A model generated the notes under the pieces. The model ran no database searches, had not been told where the DNA came from, and saw only the letters and a list, made by a program, of their open reading frames with translations. This document shows positions 58,001 through 64,000 of a stretch of 64,000 nt of DNA, one piece after another. Made by a program: the position numbers and the translations under genes. Numbering within the stretch: position 1 is the first letter of the stretch; each line of letters begins with the position of its first letter. The DNA comes from Taudactylus pleione (taxonomy: Eukaryota; Chordata; Amphibia; Anura; Myobatrachidae). Location: NCBI GenBank assembly GCA_031769625.1, contig JAUIMM010000016.1:17786501-17850500 (forward strand), read 5' to 3'.

Positions 58001-58537
58001 TCATGGACAGTATGAGGGAATGGGGTTATACTCCATACTAAATTGTGTGTTAATTTGAGTAAATGGCAAGATATTGCCAGAAGTTGTAATTTCTTTAAGG
58101 GAGACTATACCCTGTGTTCTCCAAGTCTCAAAACTTAAATTAGGTATAAGGGTAGCCAACCCTTCCAGAGTAAAGCCGGATGAGGGTAAATTAATATCTG
58201 ATATCACTTTAACCATTTCCAACCAGGCTTTTCTGGTTGTGGATACCGCCGTGGATCTTTCAACCCACGGGATTTTAACCAGAGTTGGCAACCATAAACA
58301 GTCAGTGAGCGGGAAGGGTGAAACCATATCACATTCAAGCTGGACCCAAGGCTTTAATTTTTCTTTTGAGAACCAAGGAGTTAATTGTGCTAACAAAGAT
58401 GCTATTTGGTACCAATGTAAATCTGGAAGTCCCTGACCACCTTCTGATTTTGGTAGGGATAGTTTTCGTGCCAATCTGGGTTTCTTACTCTTCCATATAT
58501 AGGAAGTAAAAAGTTTTTGGATCCTGATATGGATATA
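58001..58537 (-). pseudogene. LINE B ORF2 segment after RT
   Basis: Contains F-T-S-Y-I-W-K-S-K-K-P-R-L, K-S-E-G-G-Q-G-L-P-D-L and P-W-V-Q-L-E, the conserved stretch that follows the RT palm in L1-type ORF2. It is cut off from the RT by the MITE at 58538-59136. Removing that MITE with one ATA copy joins it in frame to the RT. It ends in a stop at 58001, where a frameshift is needed to reach the C-terminal part. Confidence 0.8.
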
Positions 58538-59136
58538 GGCCCTCATTCAGAGCCACTCGCTAGCGGCAGTACGCTCGTTCCGAGCGATGTTCGCACATCT
58601 GCGCATGCGTACGGATCGTTATACGCATGCGCGAACCAGTCAGTGCGGCCGAAATTCATGTGCTCGCAAAATAGCGAATGCCTGATAATTTGAGTGACAG
58701 GATGAGGCGTTTGTGGGTGGTAACAGGGGAAGGTGCTTGAAAACGGGGAGTGGAAATCAGAACGCAGGCGTGCTTAAAGGTCAAAACGGGCGTTTTATGG
58801 GTGTGCATATTTAAAACAGCAGCGTCATTGACCACGTCACTGGGTTTTTTTTAAGCCAGAACTGTTCGCAAAATTGTGGTAGCAAAAACCAACCACAAGA
58901 ATAGCGAGCAGTTCATACGCTGGTCGATGTACTCGATTAATCTAATAAATAGCGGACATGACGTATGGTGCGAGCGGCCAGGGGGCGTTTTTAACAAATA
59001 AACGAGCGTATGTTTTGCTCGCTCGTTCAGACTTAGAGGTGTGAACAGACTGCAATTTGCGAACGGATCATTTGAATAGCCACCCCTTGTTTTTGAACGA
59101 ACGACCGCAAATAGCGAACGGCTCTGAATCAGGCCC
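58538..59136. mobile_element. MITE inserted in LINE B RT/C-terminal region
   Basis: Left ggccctcattcagagccact; reversed right gggcctgattcagagccg. ATA at 58535-58537 and 59137-59139. 599 bp. The insertion is younger than LINE B. Confidence 0.85.
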
Positions 59137-60585
59137 ATAGTTTGGAATTAATATGGGTATTGTTCGAAAAAGATACAATATTTTTGGCAGTGCAACCATC
59201 TTTAAGGCTGAAAGCCTGCCCATCCATGACACATTGTACATCATCCAATCATTTAATAACAATGACAACTGTCGAATCAGAGGTAGATAATTAGCTGCAA
59301 TTAGACTGTTAGTAGTAGCTGTTAACTGGATTCCCAAATATTTTATAGAGTGATCTTGCCAAGCATATGAATAAATCGCTTTAAGGGACGTCAATAGACT
59401 TTGGGAAAAGTTAATAGGGAGTGCCTCCGTTTTGGAGCAGTTCAATTTATAGTAGGAGATATCCGAAAATGACTCTATCAAGCTATGTAGGACAGATAGG
59501 GAGTTGGTCGGATCTGTGAGGATAAAAAGAATGTCATCCGCGAACAGACTTTTTTTATACACTTTACCAAAAAGTAAGGGTCCCGAAATATTATGGTCCT
59601 TTCTAATGGCCTCTGCTAGGGGCTCTATCGCCAGGGCAAACACCAGTGGGGAAAGAGGGCACCCCTGTCTTGTGCCATTTGTGATAAAAAATGGAGTATA
59701 TAATATACCATTGACAAAAACTCTGGCCGAAGGGGAAGAGTATAATGCCAATATTGATGTTAAGATACTGCCCTTAATTCCAAATTTCTCCAAAACTGCT
59801 CTTAAGTAGTTCCAGTTTAATCTATCGAACGCTTTTTCCGCGTCTAATGATAGAAGGAGAAGGGGTTGATCAGAACTGGAGAATGCTTCAATAATATTAA
59901 TCACCTTTCTCGTTTTGTCAGGACCTTGCCTTCCCATCACAAATCCTACCTGGTCTTGGTGTATTAGCGCTGGAAGATGTCTATTTGATAAGAGCTTGGC
60001 GAATATCTTTATATCCGTATTTAGGAGGGCTATCGGCCTATAATTAGTAATGGATGTCAAGTTCTTTCCTAGTTTGGGAAAGGCTACTATTCTCGCCTCT
60101 AGCATTTCTCCTGGAAACGAGCCCCCTGATGAGATATCATTAAACATTTGTGCTAAAATAGGAGACAGTATGTCTTGGAAGCTTTTAAAAAATTTATTTA
60201 TATATACGTCCGGTCCGGGCGCCTTGTCTAAGGGGAGAGAGCCTATTACTGATATGATTTCCTCCTCGGACCAAGGATCAGCCAGAGAACTCAAGGTATC
60301 ATCATCCAATGATGGAAGATCGACGGTACAGAGAAAACTCTCAATCTGCGCTGGCGTAGGTTGGGGCGTCGACGGGTCATCTTTTAAATTATACAGGGAA
60401 GAATAATACTGCGCAAAGGATTCTGCTATATCATATGGGTCTGTAATTTTGATACCTTTAATATTGGATATTGTTCTAATGCTCTCTTTTGCTTTTTTCC
60501 CCCTCAACTTCCGTGCTAGTAAACGACCAGGCCTGTCTCCTTGATTATAGTACTTTTGACGTAGCTTGAACATTGTCTGGTGCAC
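59137..60585 (-). pseudogene. LINE B ORF2 reverse transcriptase domain
   Basis: Motifs in order: D-K-A-P-G-P-D, I-V-A-F-P-K-L-G-K, L-S-L-D-A-E-K-A-F-D (motif A), G-T-R-Q-G-C-P-L-S-P (motif B), S-L-F-A-D-D-I-L-F-I (motif C) and K-Y-L-G-I-Q-L. The catalytic residues are intact. The upstream frame is the same as that of the endonuclease part, separated only by an in-frame TGA at about 60691-60693. The reading frame runs on into MITE sequence to 59068, which is not LINE protein. Confidence 0.9.
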
Positions 60586-60690
60586 CTTTTTAAGAGCCAG
60601 AGTGTTCCATTCTGTTATAACCTTGAGTAATTCTCTATATACTGTATCACCATTTGGTTTAATTTTATGTTTAGAGTCCAGGTCTGCGAG

Positions 60691-61623
60691 TCAACATTCA
60701 ATATCTACTTGGTGAAGAACGGCTGCCTTATGTAAACGAGCCACTGCCTGGATCGCTGATCCTCTTATAACAGCTTTTAGAGAACACCAGAATGTGAGCG
60801 AGGAGGTATCTTCTGGTTTTTTGGTTTCTATATACATGGTGAGGTCATTAGAATTTATTTGTTTAGGTTCCGGATTTTCTAGGAGATATTCTCTTAAACG
60901 CCAAGGTTCCGGGGGCGTTCTTAATCTGGTGATATCCCAATCTATAGAAAGAGCCGCATGATCCGACCATGCAACTTCTAGGATTAAAGATTGTTTAATG
61001 TATGGTAGGGACCATTTGTTTGTTATGGCTAAATTGAAAAGAGAATATGTTTTGTGTATTTGGGAATAAAAGGTGTAGTCCCTCTCCCCGGGATGTCCCG
61101 CCCTCCAAACATCATAAAACTCATATTCACTGAGAATTCGTCTAAAGCCCTGAGAACAATCCGAAGAGGGACATGAACCCACCTTAGATCTGGATGTGGA
61201 TTTATCCCAAAACGGGTCAGGCACTGTATTGAAATCCCCTAATAGTAGTAAAATACCTTTTTTACATGACTGGAGGACGATGCAAAATTTCCTGATAAAA
61301 GGCACTTGTTTCATATTTGGAGCGTAGATTGTTGCAATCGTCACTGGAATATTGTCTATTTTACCTACAGCGGCCTTCATGATCCTTTATTTGTTACATG
61401 CATTAGAATATAGAATCGCCACTCCTGCTCTTTTACATGGGCCGTTGGATGTGTAACAAAGAGGATATTCGAAATTAGAGATTTGAGGTGGGGAAGAATT
61501 CTGGAAATGGGTTTCTTGTATAGCAATTATCTGAGCTTTGCATTTAGCAAAATGTCTCAATGCCAGATTTCTTTTATTGGGGGAGTTGAGTCCCTTAACA
61601 TTAATAGAAATTATCTTAACCAT
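60691..61623 (-). pseudogene. LINE B ORF2 endonuclease domain
   Basis: Likely ORF2 start ATG at 61623 (M-V-K-I-I-S-I-N-V-K-G-L-N). Motifs: I-N-V-K-G-L-N, I-Q-E-T-H-F, I-Y-A-P-N, G-D-F-N-T and W-S-D-H-A-A-L. An in-frame TAA at 61387 splits the frame (61623-61387 and 61386-60691), and a TGA ends it at 60691. The usual R-I-D-Y catalytic block is L-F-N-L here, so the catalytic Asp is Asn, which should abolish nicking. Confidence 0.85.
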
Positions 61624-61904
61624 TTGGATATAAAAAAACAATGCTATTGTATTGTATGTGGAGCAATATCTGTTTAACATTTGAGTTTAGTACCTTGACA
61701 TTTGTTAGTTTAGTATAATAATAAAAAAATAGGGAATAGAAGGGGGAATAATGGAGAAAAAATTGTTCGTAGAAGGGACTATCAGGGACCACCATCTTAG
61801 GCGGTACATTGGGGTGGGTGGCCAATGAGGCATTTAACCCCCGTCGCCCAAGACCTCAATACAATTCTTATTTTAACACATTAGCATTCATTATAGAGAA
61901 CAGA

Positions 61905-62425
61905 GGCCCTGATTCAGAGCCGGACACTCTGACAGAGCGCTCGCTCTGAATCAGGGCCGTCCCTTCTCCTTTTTGGAGCGGCCTCCTGGCCGCTCGCATA
62001 GCTGTGGGTGACCACCCACAGCTATAGCGAGCGGCCAAAATGATGGTCGCGATGGTCAAGACCATCGCGACCATCGGGCTTGCGACGAGACCCTTGTGGT
62101 AGGATCTCGCTGCCGCAAGCTCTGGAGTGCTTTTGGCTCTATCAGAGCCAAAAGCATTCCCACTGACATCACTAGTGATGTCAGTGGGGCCGGCCCCAGA
62201 TGGTAGGCGTTCCCATGGGAACGCCTCCGTCTGGGCAACCACGCCCGCGGCACGCCCACCAAAGGGGGCGTGCTGTCAATCACCATCGACAGCACGCCCC
62301 CTTTGGTGCGAGACCTATAACGACGGCTTGGCCGTCGTTATTCGGGTCTTGCGCATGCGCACGACAGAGTAGCCTCGTGGGCCAACATCGTGCTCAGTGC
62401 TCGCGAGCGGGTCTTAATTAGGTCC
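61905..62425. mobile_element. MITE inserted between LINE B ORF1 and ORF2
   Basis: Left ggccctgattcagagccgga; right end cttaattaggtcc is a diverged copy of the terminus. AGA at 61902-61904 and 62426-62428. Interior gtgctgtcaat / gacagcacgcccc and repeated gcgaccatcg words match 56475-57008. Confidence 0.75.
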
Positions 62426-62749
62426 AGAGAACAAAAAAGAATATATCAACTGGTATGCATCAATTAAAGAGAAAACTTAGGGAAATATTCCCAAATAAAT
62501 CGATATGCGTACACACCTATTAACTGGGCTGCCGAACTAGCGGCACACGAGCAGGAAATTCAGAACTGCAAGTCAAATAGAAATAGCCGATCTATTGAGT
62601 AGGCCAATAATTAGCTACCTCTGTATATGTTAATCAAACCGAAATTAAGGATTCACATATAAGAAACTTCTTAAGATTGAACAATCACTTAATTCCAATA
62701 ACGCCATACATAGAAATTATTCTGAGAAAGGATACTATATATCGGAAAG

Positions 62750-63709
62750 CAATTATGACCAGTCCTGGTTTATATGAAGATTGCTTTGAATTGTCTGCGA
62801 AATGGTTTCCAAATTCCACTTCACTAGGAGTTGGATCCCAGCAGCCGGATCTGATATGATCGTGGTAGAGCAATTTCTGTTTATTATCAACTTAGTGGGG
62901 AAACCCCATCTATAGTTGATGGATGCTTTTTGTAGTGCTCTTGTAACTGGAAGAAATGATCCTCTTAGTGCAAGCGTTGCTGCTGAGAGATCACCAAAAA
63001 TGTGAATTTTCCCTAGAATGGCCCCATCTGCTGACCTTGCTGCATGAAGGATCGCTTCTTTGATATGAAAATAGTGTTATCGCATCAGAACATCCCTGGG
63101 AGCATCAGTAGGAGCGTTACGAGCCTTAGGTAATCTATGAATACGGTCCAGCAAAAATTCAGAGATCTGTGTAGTCGGAAGAAGCTTCATAAATATTTCA
63201 GAGACGTAATTTGACAACTCCGAATTCTGGATTGTTTCAGGTATCCCACGGAACTTGAGATTGTTTCGCCTGGACCTATCCTCTAGGTCTGCGGTTTTAT
63301 TCCTAAGGGAGGAAACTTGTGACTGTAGCTCCTTATGAAGAGTGATCAGGTCATTATGCGACTTTACAACTTCCTCCAATTTGTTCTCTAAGTGATCTGT
63401 GCGTGTCCCTAGTTCGTCCACCAATTGCTGACATGACTGCAATGCTGCTTTAAATTCTGATGTGATATCATCTTTAAACGATGCCAGAAGCATTTTCATA
63501 GAGCCCATTGTCAGTGGGGTGTCATCTGCCACTTCTAGATGACGGGACGTGGTTGGAGGTTGACCGTCTGGTGAGGTAATTACAGCTGATAGGTGTTTAC
63601 TGCTTTTATTATGCATCAGACTTATTTTATCGTTTTGAGTGGAAGGAGATGATTTAAAGAAAGATACCGGTGGGACGGTCGATGAAGATTTCGGGCGTTT
63701 AGGTGCCAT
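62750..63709 (-). pseudogene. LINE B ORF1
   Basis: Start ATG at 63709 (M-A-P-K-R-P-K-S-S-S-T). A basic/Ser-rich N-terminus, a coiled coil (E-L-G-T-R-T-D-H-L-E-N-K-L-E-E-V and following) and then L-E-D-R-S-R-R-N-N-L-K-F-R-G-I-P-E mark an L1-type ORF1p with RRM. A frameshift at about 63075 moves the C-terminal domain to another frame, where I-L-H-A-A-R, L-R-G-S-F-L-P-V-T-R-A-L and Y-R-W-G-F-P-T-K-L are readable down to about 62750. One lesion at least; otherwise well preserved. Confidence 0.85.
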
Positions 63710-64000
63710 TATGATGTGAACTGAGAACAAACGATTATGTAGCTAATGTGGGTGCCTGTATCGCAGCTCAATATCAGAGGTGGGCGACGGAGGTTAAGGA
63801 TGGTATTAGTAATAGTACAGCATCTTTTCGGAGCAGAAAATATATCTGGTTAAATTGGCCATGCACCTATATTCCTGCAGGGATATATAGGGTGACTGGA
63901 GTTAAGCCGGGTATGGTGAATATAGCATTTATTACCAATGATATATGGTTGGGTGAAAATTGTGCTTTCCAATTCTTACCCCAGGGAGTTAGGTAGTGAT

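Larger units (their letters stand above)
57012..63730 (-). mobile_element. LINE B: decayed L1-like retrotransposon with two MITE insertions
   Basis: Minus strand. ORF1 (63709 to about 62750), MITE (61905-62425), ORF2 endonuclease (61623-60691), RT (60585-59140), MITE (58538-59136), ORF2 C-terminal part (58535-57320). The same domain order as LINE A but clearly a different lineage. The 3' end lies between 57011 and 57319 without an obvious tail; the 5' UTR probably continues past the right edge of the window. Confidence 0.85.

Overview
The window looks like intergenic or intronic DNA from a large, repeat-rich amphibian (most likely frog) genome. This rests on the mix of elements: a DIRS-type tyrosine-recombinase retroelement, Penelope-like elements (PLEs) with a GIY-YIG endonuclease, L1-like LINEs with an RRM-type ORF1, Tc1-like, pogo/Tigger-like and hAT DNA transposons, and very many Harbinger-like MITEs with 3-bp target duplications. 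There is no sign of bacterial, organellar or viral organisation. Most long open frames in the window belong to mobile elements or are chance frames.

Layout. 1-2.27 kb: 5' part of a DIRS element on the minus strand (gag start plus reverse transcriptase, RT), running off the left edge. 3.2-21.3 kb: a MITE and hAT field with several nestings and one candidate host promoter/first exon near 11.1-11.5 kb. 21.4-28.8 kb: a complete, lightly damaged L1-like LINE (LINE A, minus strand) with a 16-bp target-site duplication, set in a pyrimidine-rich minisatellite. 30-31.9 kb: GC-rich modular repeats. 33.2-34.9 kb: a Tigger-like element split by a hAT element that carries a G-rich minisatellite. 36.3-38.5 kb: a head-to-head palindromic PLE-like element with a hammerhead-like motif at its centre and a 15-bp target-site duplication. 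40.2-43.1 kb: a Tc1-like transposon with a PLE (RT fragment plus GIY-YIG) inserted in it. 43.8-57.0 kb: MITEs, hAT MITEs, a second G-rich minisatellite and one good candidate protein-coding exon at 51.4 kb. 57.3-64 kb: a second, more decayed L1-like LINE (LINE B, minus strand) with two MITEs inserted.

How the parts relate. The LINEs encode, or once encoded, ORF1p (coiled coil plus RRM) and ORF2p (APE endonuclease, RT, C-terminal Cys/His motif) for target-primed reverse transcription. The PLE encodes RT plus GIY-YIG. The MITEs encode nothing and must depend on transposases made elsewhere. Many MITE families with unrelated interiors share one terminal consensus and TTA/TAA duplications, which suggests mobilisation by one group of Harbinger-type transposases.

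The only host-gene evidence is on the plus strand: a CCAAT-rich candidate promoter/exon 1 at about 11.1-11.5 kb and a coding exon with a start codon at 51,437. They could belong to one gene with a 40-kb first intron, but that link is inference. No tRNA, rRNA or CRISPR was seen.
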